A DNA stretch of 64,000 bases from Rhizobium lentis (GCF_014200175.1 NZ_JACHBD010000004.1:310001-374000), one strand, 5' to 3'; numbered from the stretch's first letter, positions 50,333-58,451 are shown. Translations and numbers: made by a program. Notes: generated from the letters alone by a model not told the origin.

Positions 50333-50597
50333 CGCCCTCGCCCGCCAGCCCGCCGCCGGCGCCGATCCCTCGACGCTCTTCTCGGCCGCGCTTTCCCTCC
50401 TCCATGTCCGCATGCCGCTGCGCCACGACGCCACGCATTGCGGCACGATCGTCGGCGCCGACGGCAACCCGGTCTTCGTCGTCGACATGAACCGCGAGCG
50501 GCCCGACGCCGAGGTGACCGATATCGCCGAGCTGCTGCTGCTCGCCATCAACGTCCACGCCGGCTACCTGCCGGAAGGCGGTCGCGCCGATGGCTGA
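50322..50597 (+). CDS. Small phage protein, unknown
   Basis: 91 residues (GGAGGGAAG upstream). HDATHCGTIVGADGNPVFVV, DMNRERPDAEVTDIAELLL: a short beta part and a C-terminal helix. Similar fragments occur in other alphaproteobacterial phages. Function unknown. Confidence 0.5.
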   Translation: MATSALARQPAAGADPSTLFSAALSLLHVRMPLRHDATHCGTIVGADGNPVFVVDMNRERPDAEVTDIAELLLLAINVHAGYLPEGGRADG

Positions 50598-50736
50598 CAC
50601 CCTCTTCCGCGTCCATTTCGAGGACGGCACCAAGCTCGACATCACGGCCAGCGACGCCGCGGCGGCCGGCAAACGCGCCGGCGACCAGCACGACGGCATC
50701 ATCAAGAAGGTCAAACGCGTCAAGGGGAATGGGTGA
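50590..50736 (+). CDS. Very small phage protein (48 residues)
   Basis: A complete frame from ATG 50590 to the stop at 50736 that overlaps both neighbours (8 bases with the previous gene, TGATG with the next). The sequence MADTLFRVHFEDGTKLDITA, SDAAAAGKRAGDQHDG, then IIKKVKRVKGNG, suggests a short beta-hairpin and helix with a basic tail. It fills the only gap in this tightly packed operon. Confidence 0.6.
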   Translation: MADTLFRVHFEDGTKLDITASDAAAAGKRAGDQHDGIIKKVKRVKGNG

Positions 50737-51536
50737 TGCTCACTCCGGAGAATAAACTCGTCGACATCGACGATCTCAACAAGTTTCGCATCGGCGATTC
50801 GGTGGTCGCTGACCAATGCGCGGACCATGATCGTTTCGAAGGCACGGTCATCGGCATCGAGTTCCAGCGCATTCACGGCCGCATCCTGCAGCCGTCGATC
50901 ACTCTTCTCCATGATGGCGATCAGATCACGGATGGCTTCAAGCCAGGTGATCTCCGCCGGACCAACAAGCCGTCGCCGGGAAACCGTACCATAACCGGAG
51001 AGACGGTTAGGGGAGAGGCTTGTCACCTCTCCCCGTCCGACATCACCCTCTGGAAACCCGAGCCAGACATTCTTATCCACCAGGCGCTCGGCAAGGTAGG
51101 CGAGGAAGCCGGCGAGCTCGCCACCATCCTTTTTCGCTGCACCATTCAAGGTCTTGAGGGCAGTGAGCCGGTTTCCGGCAAGCCGAACCGCAAGGCGCTG
51201 TTCGACGAGATCGCCGACGTGCTGGCCGCCACCCAGTGGCTGCGCGATCTGATCGGCGACGAGTTCGACCAGGTGCGCTTCGAGCGCAAGCTCGACGGCT
51301 TCCGCCGCTGGCAGACCATGCTCGAGGCGGATGCCGGGCACGGTCACTGCGACATCTGCGCCAAGCCGATCGTCGCCGACGATATCTGCGCCACCGATAT
51401 CGAACTCGGCATCTGCCACGCCGCCTGCCTTGAGGGCTCGCCTGTCGTGGATCTGGAAACCGACGAGCCGACGGCCGGCAAAATCGATACCTATCGTTAC
51501 GGCGACACCGCGCCGGAGGGCCTCACCGATGTCTGA
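50736..51536 (+). CDS. MazG-like nucleotide pyrophosphohydrolase with C-terminal Cys-rich domain
   Basis: 266 residues from ATG 50736 (TGATG). Residues about 115-170 carry the all-alpha MazG pattern: HQALGKVGEEAGELA with acidic 123/124/127, then DEIADVLAATQWL with Asp161, which bind magnesium to hydrolyse (d)NTPs. The N-terminal 75 residues are beta-rich (KOW/Tudor-like, RIGDSVVADQCADHDRFEGT). The C-terminus has CDICAKPIVADD, ICATDIELGICHAAC, a possible zinc finger. A 9-bp hairpin lies in the linker. It may clean the nucleotide pool or lower ppGpp. Confidence 0.7.
   Translation: MLTPENKLVDIDDLNKFRIGDSVVADQCADHDRFEGTVIGIEFQRIHGRILQPSITLLHDGDQITDGFKPGDLRRTNKPSPGNRTITGETVRGEACHLSPSDITLWKPEPDILIHQALGKVGEEAGELATILFRCTIQGLEGSEPVSGKPNRKALFDEIADVLAATQWLRDLIGDEFDQVRFERKLDGFRRWQTMLEADAGHGHCDICAKPIVADDICATDIELGICHAACLEGSPVVDLETDEPTAGKIDTYRYGDTAPEGLTDV
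51010..51034. repeat. Perfect 9-bp hairpin inside the MazG-like gene
   Basis: GGGGAGAGG and CCTCTCCCC flank a 7-base loop in the codons for residues about 92-100, in frame. Possibly an inserted palindromic element or an RNA structure. Confidence 0.6.
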
Positions 51537-52140
51537 GACACTCTCCGCTCGCCTCTGGCAAGAACTGACCGGCAAGGAAGGCCGCGCCTCAGCCGATCGC
51601 CCCGGAATGTGCCTGATCACATCTGAGGAACTGACGGAATACCTTCATCTCGCCGCTTTCAAATGGGCTGAAGAGCGAACCCACGGCATTCAGATCGAAG
51701 AGCTTCGGGACCTCGACGGCGGCCTGATGGGATATTGGGCGCGAGGCCACTACGCGCTGCATCATTTCAGAGAGGCCGCAAACTACTACACCAGCGCGGA
51801 CGAACGATATGACGAGCGCTACGTTCTCGAGACCGCAAGCATCCGGCACGAATGGTGGCGGACCGTACCGGTCAGCGGTGAGCCCGGCATGGTGCAATAC
51901 TGCTCAGCCGAGCCGAAGTCGCGCGGCGCCTTCGCCGTCACGGTGACCACTGTCATCGAAGACAGGCAAATCGCAGCGTCAAGCCGCCAGATAGCTGATC
52001 ACCAGCGCGCCGAAGCTCGCGGCTTCGCGAACGGCCTTAACTGGGCACTGCGCAAACTCGATCAGATCGACAGCGCCGCCGGCGATCGCCTGCTCGCGCA
52101 GTACCGTGAGGAGAACAAGCAGGAGCGCGCCCGTGTCTGA
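51529..52140 (+). CDS. Phage protein, unknown
   Basis: 203 residues from ATG 51529, overlapping the MazG-like gene by 8 bases. MSETLSARLWQELTGKEGRA, a central aromatic-rich part (GYWARGHYALHHFREAANYY) and a helical C-terminus. No family motif. Its end overlaps the Gp37-like gene. Confidence 0.5.
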   Translation: MSETLSARLWQELTGKEGRASADRPGMCLITSEELTEYLHLAAFKWAEERTHGIQIEELRDLDGGLMGYWARGHYALHHFREAANYYTSADERYDERYVLETASIRHEWWRTVPVSGEPGMVQYCSAEPKSRGAFAVTVTTVIEDRQIAASSRQIADHQRAEARGFANGLNWALRKLDQIDSAAGDRLLAQYREENKQERARV

Positions 52141-53308
52141 CGGTACCAAGATCGAATGGACCGACGCCACCTGGAACCCGATCACCGGCTGCGCCATCGT
52201 CTCCCCCGGCTGCACCAACTGCTACGCCATGAAGCTCGCCGGCACGCGCCTGCAGCATCACCCGAGCCGCGCCGGACTGACGAAGGACAGCAAGGCCGGC
52301 CCGGTCTGGACCGGCGAGGTGCGCTTCAATGAGCAGTGGCTCGCCCAGCCGCTCATCTGGTCGCGCCCGCGCATGATTTTCGTCTGCGCCCATGGCGATC
52401 TCTTCGCCGAAGGCGTGCCCGATGAATGGATCGACAAGGTCTTCGCCATCATGGCGCTGGCGCCCCAGCATATCTTCCAGGTGCTGACCAAGCGGCCGGA
52501 GCGGATGCGGGATTATCTCAAGACGCCTATGCGCCAATACAAGATTTCCGCCGCCCAGCTCGACCTGCCCGAGCCAGTTCCTTCGCCGGGCATTTGGCCC
52601 CACTTGCCGCTTCAGAACGTCTGGCTCGGCGTCTCGGTTGAGGATCAGAAACGCGCCGATGAGCGCCTGCCAACCCTTCATGAAATCCCGGCCGCTCTGC
52701 TCTGGGTATCGAACGAGCCATCGCTCGGGGCGATCGACTGGAAGCGCTGGCTCCCGTCCGGCCGGCGCGCGCGTAGCCCGCAGGGGCATGAATTTATCGC
52801 CCCGGAATACTTCATGACGAAGTGCGAGCATTGCGGCTGGATAGGCTCTTCCGAGCTTCAGCGCGTCAGTGCAATCGCCGATACCGGAGACTACGACGTC
52901 ACCTGCTGCAACTGCCACCAGTTCACTGAGTGCGAGGAAATCCAGCGCATCGGCTGGATGGTAGGCGGTGGCGAAAGTGGCGGCGGCTGCCGGCCGATGC
53001 ATCCTCATTGGGCATACGATTTGCGCGACCAGTGCGCGATCTCCGATACGCCCTTCCTGTTCAAGCAATGGGGCAACTGGATCGTCGCAAGCGCCGAGAA
53101 CGGCCATCACGACAGCAGCATGGCGACGAACGACGCCATCTGGCTCGACGTCGACGGCCGCCAGGCCAAGCCCAGCTGCGACGGCATGCGCGAGCCGATC
53201 GGCATGTTCCGCGTTACCAAATCCCGCGCCGGCCGGAAGCTCGCAGGCGTCGAGCACAACGGCTACCCGCCCCTTCCCGCCCATTTCACCAAGGAGGACG
53301 CAGAATGA
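52133..53308 (+). CDS. Phage Gp37/Gp68-like protein (DUF5131)
   Basis: 391 residues from GTG 52133 (AGGAG upstream; the ATG at 52106 lacks family sequence). KIEWTDATWNPITGC, VSPGCTNCYA with Cys20, Cys27, Cys30 is the family signature and looks like a radical-SAM-type Cys cluster. FQVLTKRPERM, VWLGVSVEDQ and ALLWVSNEPSLG are further family blocks. A zinc-ribbon insert (KCEHCGWIG ... CCNCHQF) interrupts the core at about residues 230-265. Biochemical role unknown; possibly nucleotide or DNA modification. Confidence 0.8.
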   Translation: MSDGTKIEWTDATWNPITGCAIVSPGCTNCYAMKLAGTRLQHHPSRAGLTKDSKAGPVWTGEVRFNEQWLAQPLIWSRPRMIFVCAHGDLFAEGVPDEWIDKVFAIMALAPQHIFQVLTKRPERMRDYLKTPMRQYKISAAQLDLPEPVPSPGIWPHLPLQNVWLGVSVEDQKRADERLPTLHEIPAALLWVSNEPSLGAIDWKRWLPSGRRARSPQGHEFIAPEYFMTKCEHCGWIGSSELQRVSAIADTGDYDVTCCNCHQFTECEEIQRIGWMVGGGESGGGCRPMHPHWAYDLRDQCAISDTPFLFKQWGNWIVASAENGHHDSSMATNDAIWLDVDGRQAKPSCDGMREPIGMFRVTKSRAGRKLAGVEHNGYPPLPAHFTKEDAE

Positions 53309-53775
53309 CGAAACCGAGAAAACTGCCGAATGACGATGTCCTGCGTCAGCTGGTGGCCGAGGGCCTGACCCGGGCCGAGATCGCCGCGCGCTACCAGGTG
53401 CACCGCACGACGCTTTCGCAGAAGCTGGCCGATCTCGGGCTTGCGGATGCGACCGCGAAGGAGGCGGGCGAGCGACGGCCGTTCCAGGTCGAGGAGGTGA
53501 GGCAGCTGCTGCGCAGCGGCATGAGTTTCTCCGATATCGACCGCCACTATGGCAGGACCGTCGGCTGCGCCTGGTGCTTCTGCCGCACTCACAATCTCAT
53601 TCCTGAGATTCCGGATCTCGACATCCGTGAAGACAAGATCGTCATCGGCATCAACGCCACCGCGACCGATAGGAGCGGCGCAGCCCGCACTGTCCGCATG
53701 GCGATCAGCCTGCCGCCGATCAGCATGTTCGCGGCTGCGCGGCAGCAGCGCGGCGAGACGATGGGTGCAAGATGA
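53305..53775 (+). CDS. HTH DNA-binding protein
   Basis: 156 residues from ATG 53305 (ATGA overlap; AAGGAGG upstream). Two HTH-like segments: residues 10-45 (DVLRQLVAEGLTRAEIAARY, QVHRTTLSQKLADLG) and 55-85 (QVEEVRQLLRSGMSFSDIDR). A beta-rich C-terminus follows. Probably a regulator of early genes or a packaging-type DNA binder. Confidence 0.6.
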   Translation: MTKPRKLPNDDVLRQLVAEGLTRAEIAARYQVHRTTLSQKLADLGLADATAKEAGERRPFQVEEVRQLLRSGMSFSDIDRHYGRTVGCAWCFCRTHNLIPEIPDLDIREDKIVIGINATATDRSGAARTVRMAISLPPISMFAAARQQRGETMGAR

Positions 53776-54182
53776 CATTAACCAATCAGGACCGCGCCAA
53801 CATACGACGGATCTTCGCAAAGATCCGTGGCGACACTGACCGTCTGACAGCCGAGAAGGTCCGCGCCACCGGGGCATCAACCCATCCGGACATCGCCAAG
53901 ATCATCGCCGCACAGAATACGCTCCGGAAGTGCATCGAAGTGGTCTTCGAGGAATGTCTCCCTTACGACGAGGTTTTCTGCGGCGAAATGGCAGTGCGGC
54001 TCGCCGCCTATGCCATTAGCGCCGTCCCGATCGAGCGTCACCAGGACACGCTCGAAGCCGTTGTCGAGGGGCTGCCGTCGGCCCTCGCCAGACGCGTTCG
54101 CGATGGTGTGATTATCAGGACGGAATGGGAGACGGGCGGCGTCAGGCATCCCAATGTCCCGCGCAAGGGGGATGTTCAATGA
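53772..54182 (+). CDS. Phage protein, unknown
   Basis: 136 residues, ATGA overlap. LTNQDRANIRRIFAKIRGDT, DIAKIIAAQNTLRKCIEVVF, EMAVRLAAYAISAVPIER: mainly helical. The same pattern of residues (V-I-E-K/G-L-P) appears in the 55310 gene product, so the two may be distant relatives. Function unknown. Confidence 0.5.
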   Translation: MTLTNQDRANIRRIFAKIRGDTDRLTAEKVRATGASTHPDIAKIIAAQNTLRKCIEVVFEECLPYDEVFCGEMAVRLAAYAISAVPIERHQDTLEAVVEGLPSALARRVRDGVIIRTEWETGGVRHPNVPRKGDVQ

Positions 54183-54610
54183 CCACGCCCGTCCGCCTCC
54201 AGCTGTCGCGCGCGAAAGGATTCAACCTTCAGGCCGCTTCAGAGGCCGCCAATGGCCTTGCCGCCATTAAGGTCGACCGCACGTCGCCCTTCGGCAACCA
54301 TTACGCCTTCAGCAAGGATCCGTTTTCCAAACCGGCGGTGTGGGATGTCTTCGGCCGCGGCACGATCGTCAAGAGTTGCGCGTCGCGGCAGGAAGCGGTG
54401 GAATATGCAATCGAGTGCTATCGCGCAGATATCTGCAACACCGGCCCTCACAATCACCGCCTGATCGATCCCGTGCCGACGCCGGCCGATATCGCCAAGG
54501 CGCTGCGCGGCTTCAACCTCGCCTGCTGGTGCAAGCTGGGCGAGCCCTGCCACGCTGACATCCTCCTCGAGCTCGCCAACGCACCGCTGCAGGAGGTCGT
54601 ATCGCGATGA
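54179..54610 (+). CDS. DUF4326-type protein
   Basis: 143 residues from ATG 54179. PVRLQLSRAKGFNLQAASEA, then KVDRTSPFGNHYAFSK and LRGFNLACWCKLGEPCHADI match the DUF4326 signature: V-D-R-x-S-x-F-G-N and a conserved C-W-C with C-H-A/G-D. The conserved Cys/His may be catalytic or metal-binding. The family occurs in phages and near nucleotide-processing genes; its activity is not established. Confidence 0.72.
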   Translation: MTTPVRLQLSRAKGFNLQAASEAANGLAAIKVDRTSPFGNHYAFSKDPFSKPAVWDVFGRGTIVKSCASRQEAVEYAIECYRADICNTGPHNHRLIDPVPTPADIAKALRGFNLACWCKLGEPCHADILLELANAPLQEVVSR

Positions 54611-55101
54611 TGATGAAAGCCCTCACCGTCTGGCAGCCATGGGCGTCGCTGATCGCGATCGGCGCCAAGCCCTATGAGTTTCGCGGCTGGCGGCCGCCGG
54701 AATCGCTGATCGGCCAGCGCCTCGCGATCCATGCTGGCGCCCGGCCGATGCGGCGCGCCGAGGTGCTGGCGCTGCGTATCAACCTTGCAAATCCCGGCCG
54801 CCATCCGACGCCATGTCTCAAGCCAGACATCGCCATCCCGCTGCTCGACAGGATCCTCGAGCAACACAAGAGCGCGGTCGCGTCGTTCCTGCCGCTCTCG
54901 CACGTTGTTTGCATCGTCACCGTCGGCAAGCCGAAGTCCGGAGAAGAATGCGCCCGCGAATTCGGCGACGAAGCCGGCAATGACAGTGATCGCGATGGCA
55001 CCTTCAACTGGGGCTGGCCGATGCTCGACGTTACGCCGATGGAACCGCCCCTCCCGGCGCGAGGGCTGCAGGGCCTCTGGAACTGGAGCGACGCATGCTG
55101 A
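54607..55101 (+). CDS. ASCH-domain protein
   Basis: 164 residues. MKALTVWQPWASLIAIGAKP, YEFRGWRPP is the typical ASCH opening: a hydrophobic strand, then W-A-x-x-I-x-x-G-x-K. RLAIHAGARPM and VVCIVTVGKP follow, with WPMLDVTPMEPPLPARGLQG at the end. ASCH domains bind RNA or hydrolyse modified nucleosides (as N4-acetylcytidine). Overlap with the DUF4326 gene suggests linked function. Confidence 0.75.
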   Translation: MMMKALTVWQPWASLIAIGAKPYEFRGWRPPESLIGQRLAIHAGARPMRRAEVLALRINLANPGRHPTPCLKPDIAIPLLDRILEQHKSAVASFLPLSHVVCIVTVGKPKSGEECAREFGDEAGNDSDRDGTFNWGWPMLDVTPMEPPLPARGLQGLWNWSDAC

Positions 55102-55313
55102 AGGCCGATTCCGTCGCCGGCACGGCGCGCATTGTCTGTGACAGCTGCCCGACATCGATGGACTCGGTGATGGACGCCGATCCGCGCGCCGCCCGCGACA
55201 AGGCCGTCCGGGTCGCCAAGATCGCCCGTTGGCTGATCGAGAAACACGCCGGCGCCTGGCAGCACTTCTGCCCGGCCTGCCGCCAGACGAGAGACAGGGG
55301 ATCGCTGATATGA
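55095..55313 (+). CDS. Zinc-finger small protein
   Basis: 72 residues with two Cys pairs, RIVCDSCPTSMD and HFCPACRQTRD, about 40 residues apart, joined by a basic helix. Four-Cys zinc ribbon, nucleic-acid binding likely. Overlaps both neighbours. Confidence 0.55.
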   Translation: MLKADSVAGTARIVCDSCPTSMDSVMDADPRAARDKAVRVAKIARWLIEKHAGAWQHFCPACRQTRDRGSLI

Positions 55314-55561
55314 GCAGGGAAGCCCAGAATAACCTCAGGGACACGATCGTGACGACGCTGGCGGACGGCGTCCGCCAGGGCGTCATGACGCAGATCGATG
55401 CCATGGCGATCTGCGCCGAGGCCTGCGCGGCCGTCATCGCCACCATGCTCCCGCCGCAGTATCACGCCGAGGCGCTTGACGTCGTCATCGAGAAGCTGCC
55501 GAAACAGGTTGCGTTCCACGCCGCCGAGGCGGCGGCCTATCGCAAGGCGAGGTCGAACTGA
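55310..55561 (+). CDS. Helical phage protein, unknown
   Basis: 83 residues from ATG 55310. TLADGVRQGVMTQIDAMAIC, AEACAAVIATMLPPQY, HAEALDVVIEKLPKQVAFHA. Similar layout to the C-terminal half of the 53772 gene product. No function known. Confidence 0.5.
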   Translation: MSREAQNNLRDTIVTTLADGVRQGVMTQIDAMAICAEACAAVIATMLPPQYHAEALDVVIEKLPKQVAFHAAEAAAYRKARSN

Positions 55562-55782
55562 TGAGCGAGCGCATCAATCTCGAATACCAGGTCGCCGAAC
55601 TGTTTCGGCTGAAGATGGAAGAGTTTGCCGACTGGTGCGCCGAACACTGGACGGTGACCGAGCTTCAGGCCAAGGCCGACAACATTTTCGACGGCAAACC
55701 GCCTGGCTTCCGCGAGGGCTACAACGACGCCATGCGGCACATTCGCGGAGCCGTGGATTGCTTTCTGGAGGATCGGCCATGA
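55561..55782 (+). CDS. Small phage protein, unknown
   Basis: 73 residues, TGATG overlap. Charged helix (NLEYQVAELFRLKMEEFADW) followed by FDGKPPGFREGYNDAMRHIR. No recognised family. Confidence 0.45.
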   Translation: MSERINLEYQVAELFRLKMEEFADWCAEHWTVTELQAKADNIFDGKPPGFREGYNDAMRHIRGAVDCFLEDRP

Positions 55783-56324
55783 TCTTGGACCTCTTCCCCG
55801 TCATGCAGATGACCGCCGTCATCTCCGATTGCACGCTTTACCGCGACGAGCTGCGCCGCGTCTGGGATGCGGCCAAGCCGATCCTCGTCGTCTGCATGCT
55901 CAACCCATCGGATGCCGATCACACCCGCAATGACCCGACCGTGCTTGCCCTTATCGGCTTTGCCAAACTCTGGGGTTATGGCGGCATCCTGATCGTCAAC
56001 CTGCACGCCTGGCGCTCCTCCTCGCCGAAGGAAATGATGCAGGCGAAGGATTCCATCGGCCCGCGCTGCGACGATTACATCGACCGCGCCTTCATCATCG
56101 CCCGTCACCAGAACACGCCGATGCTCGCCGCCTGGGGCGCCGGCGGCGATTATCTCGGCCGCGACCGGTGGCTGATGACCCGCGCCCGCCAGCAGCTCGT
56201 CGACCTCGTCTGCCTCGGCCTGACGAAGGACGGCTTTCCCAAACACCCGATGGCCCGCGGCCAGCACCGCATCCCGCGCGACCAGCAGCCGATTATGTTC
56301 CAGATCGCAAGGGAGATCGCATGA
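55779..56324 (+). CDS. DUF1643-type protein
   Basis: 181 residues from ATG 55779 (alternative ATG about 55803). VCMLNPSDADHTRNDPTVLA, LIGFAKLWGYGGILIVNLHA, WRSSSPKEM is the DUF1643 signature (M-L-N-P-S-x-A-D and G-Y-G-G). A central AAWGAGGDYLGRDRW and closing GLTKDGFPKHPMARG are also family-like. Members occur in phages and in nucleotide/base-modification neighbourhoods; activity unknown. Confidence 0.78.
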   Translation: MILDLFPVMQMTAVISDCTLYRDELRRVWDAAKPILVVCMLNPSDADHTRNDPTVLALIGFAKLWGYGGILIVNLHAWRSSSPKEMMQAKDSIGPRCDDYIDRAFIIARHQNTPMLAAWGAGGDYLGRDRWLMTRARQQLVDLVCLGLTKDGFPKHPMARGQHRIPRDQQPIMFQIAREIA

Positions 56325-57004
56325 GAGCGCCCGTAACGGATGATGAACTTGAACAGTGGGCGAAAGTCCGCGCGGATGATGCCGGGCATTTGGCTCGGGA
56401 GCTAATCACCTATCGCCGCGCCCCGCCATCGCCTACATCGCAAATGGCGGGGGCCGAAGGGCGGCGCGGAGACTGGATGCAGACCGTCTCCGGCCGGCAA
56501 TTTTGGCCGCTCGATCCGCGCCCGGAAGATATCTTCATTGAGGATATTGCCCATGCACTTTCGATGATGTGCCGCTTCGGCGGGCATTGCCAGCGTTTCT
56601 ATTCGGTGGCCGAGCATAGCGTTCTGGTGAGCGAGAACGTGCCGCCAGAAGATGCTTTGTGGGCGCTTCTGCACGACGCGTCGGAGGCCTACATCGCAGA
56701 CATTGTGCGACCGGCAAAGCGCTTCATCGACGGCTACAAGCAGATGGAGGCCAACATCATGGCCGCCGTCTGTGGAGCTTTCGATCTTCCCTACGTCGAA
56801 CCCCCGAGCGTCAAGCGCGCGGACAACGCGATCCTCGCCGATGAGGCCGCGCAGATTATGGGGACCAAGCCGAAGGACTGGATTCTGCCAGAGCCGCCGC
56901 TGGGCGTCCGGATTATCGGGCTGTCCCCATCAGACGCCAAACGCGTTTTTCTCACGCGTTATCTCGCTCTAACCGCAGCAACGGAGGGGAGCGCCGATGC
57001 TTAA
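56321..57004 (+). CDS. HD-domain nucleotide phosphohydrolase (YfbR-like)
   Basis: 227 residues from ATG 56321 (ATGA overlap). EDIAHALSMMCRFGGHCQRF (74-93), YSVAEHSVLVSE (94-105) and ALWALLHDASEAYIADI (112-128) give metal ligands His78/His89/His99 and the HD pair at 118-119. The family dephosphorylates nucleoside monophosphates. The N-terminal 50 residues are variable. Likely shapes the dNTP pool with the MazG-like enzyme. Confidence 0.8.
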   Translation: MRAPVTDDELEQWAKVRADDAGHLARELITYRRAPPSPTSQMAGAEGRRGDWMQTVSGRQFWPLDPRPEDIFIEDIAHALSMMCRFGGHCQRFYSVAEHSVLVSENVPPEDALWALLHDASEAYIADIVRPAKRFIDGYKQMEANIMAAVCGAFDLPYVEPPSVKRADNAILADEAAQIMGTKPKDWILPEPPLGVRIIGLSPSDAKRVFLTRYLALTAATEGSADA

Positions 57005-57458
57005 GGTTCGCCGCATGCTCTATTGGCGCTGGCGGCCGGATGTTGTCCGGATCGGCATGGGAGCGATCTTTTACGTTCCCGGCTTCATGATCCAGCTGGG
57101 GCACCATAACCCGCCATGCCGGGTCTGCGGCACTCGCGAAGAAATATACGCTTGGGATGAATACAATCCCGGCGCTGCGATCTGCATCAACTGCTGCGAA
57201 CATCCCGACTATGAATATGACCAGTGCGAGCGCCGTCATTTCTGCGTCGAGTGCGGCAATGATGCGCCGTACGATTGGAGCGGCTACGGACCATGCGAAG
57301 GCGATGTCTCGATTTCATTAGCCAGCAGCCGCGATCCTGACGAGCCGATAGGCACTCCCATCTCGGAACTCTCCGGCCGCCCTGTCGGCCCATTGCATCC
57401 CGACCGGCCAAAGTATGACCGCTTCGTCGCCATCGCCAAATCGTGGGGATACGACTGA
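56997..57458 (+). CDS. Multi-zinc-finger protein, unknown
   Basis: 153 residues with CRVCGTREEI, ICINCCEHPDYEYD, CERRHFCVECGND: eight or nine Cys that could bind two zinc ions. A hydrophobic N-terminal segment (MGAIFYVPGFMIQLGHH) precedes. The C-terminal 50 residues are Pro/Arg-rich. Unknown role; nucleic-acid binding likely. Confidence 0.55.
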   Translation: MLKVRRMLYWRWRPDVVRIGMGAIFYVPGFMIQLGHHNPPCRVCGTREEIYAWDEYNPGAAICINCCEHPDYEYDQCERRHFCVECGNDAPYDWSGYGPCEGDVSISLASSRDPDEPIGTPISELSGRPVGPLHPDRPKYDRFVAIAKSWGYD

Positions 57459-57727
57459 TGGCCTACGGCGACTATGACGGGCCGGACAGGCCGGACAAAG
57501 GCAAGGAAGGCGGAAGCTGCAATCGCACGCGCTGCCAATGCTCCCCAGCCGACTGGTATAACCACGGCTCATACGCCTGGTATTGCGGCGAGTGCAAAGA
57601 CCAAATTTACGATGCAGTCGGACAGCTTCATTGGGCTAAGGATTTCCCAAACGCGGGACATCCAATGTTCGAAACGCGCGAAATGATGGATGCTCGGAAG
57701 CCCATTGCAGAGGCGAAAATCTCCTGA
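57458..57727 (+). CDS. Cys-rich small protein
   Basis: 89 residues from ATG 57458. NRTRCQCSPADWYNHGSYAW, YCGECKDQIY: four Cys in a zinc-binding arrangement, rich in Tyr/Trp. TGATG-coupled with both neighbours. Function unknown. Confidence 0.5.
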   Translation: MAYGDYDGPDRPDKGKEGGSCNRTRCQCSPADWYNHGSYAWYCGECKDQIYDAVGQLHWAKDFPNAGHPMFETREMMDARKPIAEAKIS

Positions 57728-58239
57728 TGGCGACCGAGGAAGAAAAACGCAAGCTCGAGCAGGTCCGGCTATCGCTGGAGATGGTCGGTCGCGACTGGTG
57801 GGCCGAGGCCGATGGTGAGGCCACGCGCCTGATGGTGCGCGACCCGGCCGATGGCCTGCCGCGGCCGGTCGCCACCTTCGCCGCCGATGCGCCGGCGCCC
57901 TTCCTCGACTTCATCATTGCCTCGGCCGACACCACGGCGCTGACGCTCGATCTCCTCGATCGCTGCCGCCGCGCCTATCGCGAGCTCGCCGGCAGCCAGC
58001 CGAAGCCGAAGCGCTACGCCGCCGAATGCGCGATGAAGTGCAAGAACGACCAGGCCTTCCGTCAATACCTGATTGAGCGCCACGCCCTCCCCGACGCCAC
58101 CGATTTCGAGCGCATCAAGATCCGCATGCACTCGATCCTCAGGATCCAGTCGCTCACTGAGCTCGACAGCGACGAGGCCGCCGCCCGCCGCTGGAAAGGC
58201 CTGCGCGGCGATTTCGAACAATGGAGGCGAGGACGTTGA
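57727..58239 (+). CDS. Phage protein, unknown
   Basis: 170 residues. Helical N-terminus (EEEKRKLEQVRLSLEMVGRD), a strand-rich centre (WAEADGEATRLMVRDPADG), and a basic C-terminal region with CAMKCKNDQAFRQYLIERHA. The last part resembles small phage replisome accessory proteins, but no family can be named. Confidence 0.5.
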   Translation: MATEEEKRKLEQVRLSLEMVGRDWWAEADGEATRLMVRDPADGLPRPVATFAADAPAPFLDFIIASADTTALTLDLLDRCRRAYRELAGSQPKPKRYAAECAMKCKNDQAFRQYLIERHALPDATDFERIKIRMHSILRIQSLTELDSDEAAARRWKGLRGDFEQWRRGR

Positions 58240-58451
58240 GCCGGACGAAAACGCCAACAAAAGAGATTACGCTGGAGCGGCTGGGCGAAATGCTGCTTTT
58301 CGCGGCAAAGCTGGTCGACCGCAAGGGACCGATCGCGCAACCGATCCTCGATCGCTGCGAACGCGAGTACCTGGCTGCGAAGCTGAAGCAGGAAAGCAAG
58401 GGCGGCAGCCAGGTTGACCGCGTGAAAAAGATGCTGGAAGCCCGCGCCTGA
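58221..58451 (+). CDS. Last gene of the rightward early operon, unknown
   Basis: 76 residues from ATG 58221. TTG 58236, overlapping the previous stop as TTGA after GAGG, is an alternative start. Helical: ERLGEMLLFAAKLVDRKGPI, REYLAAKLKQESKGG. A terminator follows directly. No known family. Confidence 0.5.
   Translation: MEARTLSRTKTPTKEITLERLGEMLLFAAKLVDRKGPIAQPILDRCEREYLAAKLKQESKGGSQVDRVKKMLEARA

Larger units (their letters stand above)
5133..58451. mobile_element. Siphovirus-type prophage (boundaries approximate)
   Basis: A continuous block with complete head, tail, lysis, immunity and early-gene modules in lambda-like order around a divergent repressor/Cro pair. The structural set (HK97 capsid, S49 protease, portal, long tape measure, tail tip, no sheath or baseplate wedge genes) indicates a long non-contractile tail. 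Ends are inferred from gene content: the leftmost phage-like operon stops at 5133 and the right early operon ends at a terminator after 58451. No att direct repeat, integrase or tRNA target was found, so the true limits could extend into 4.0-5.1 kb or to 58.7 kb. Confidence 0.85.

Noticed and set aside
50235..51620. A long leftward frame across the MazG region
   Set aside because: Conflicts with five coupled plus-strand genes with good ribosome-binding sites; no domains in the translation.
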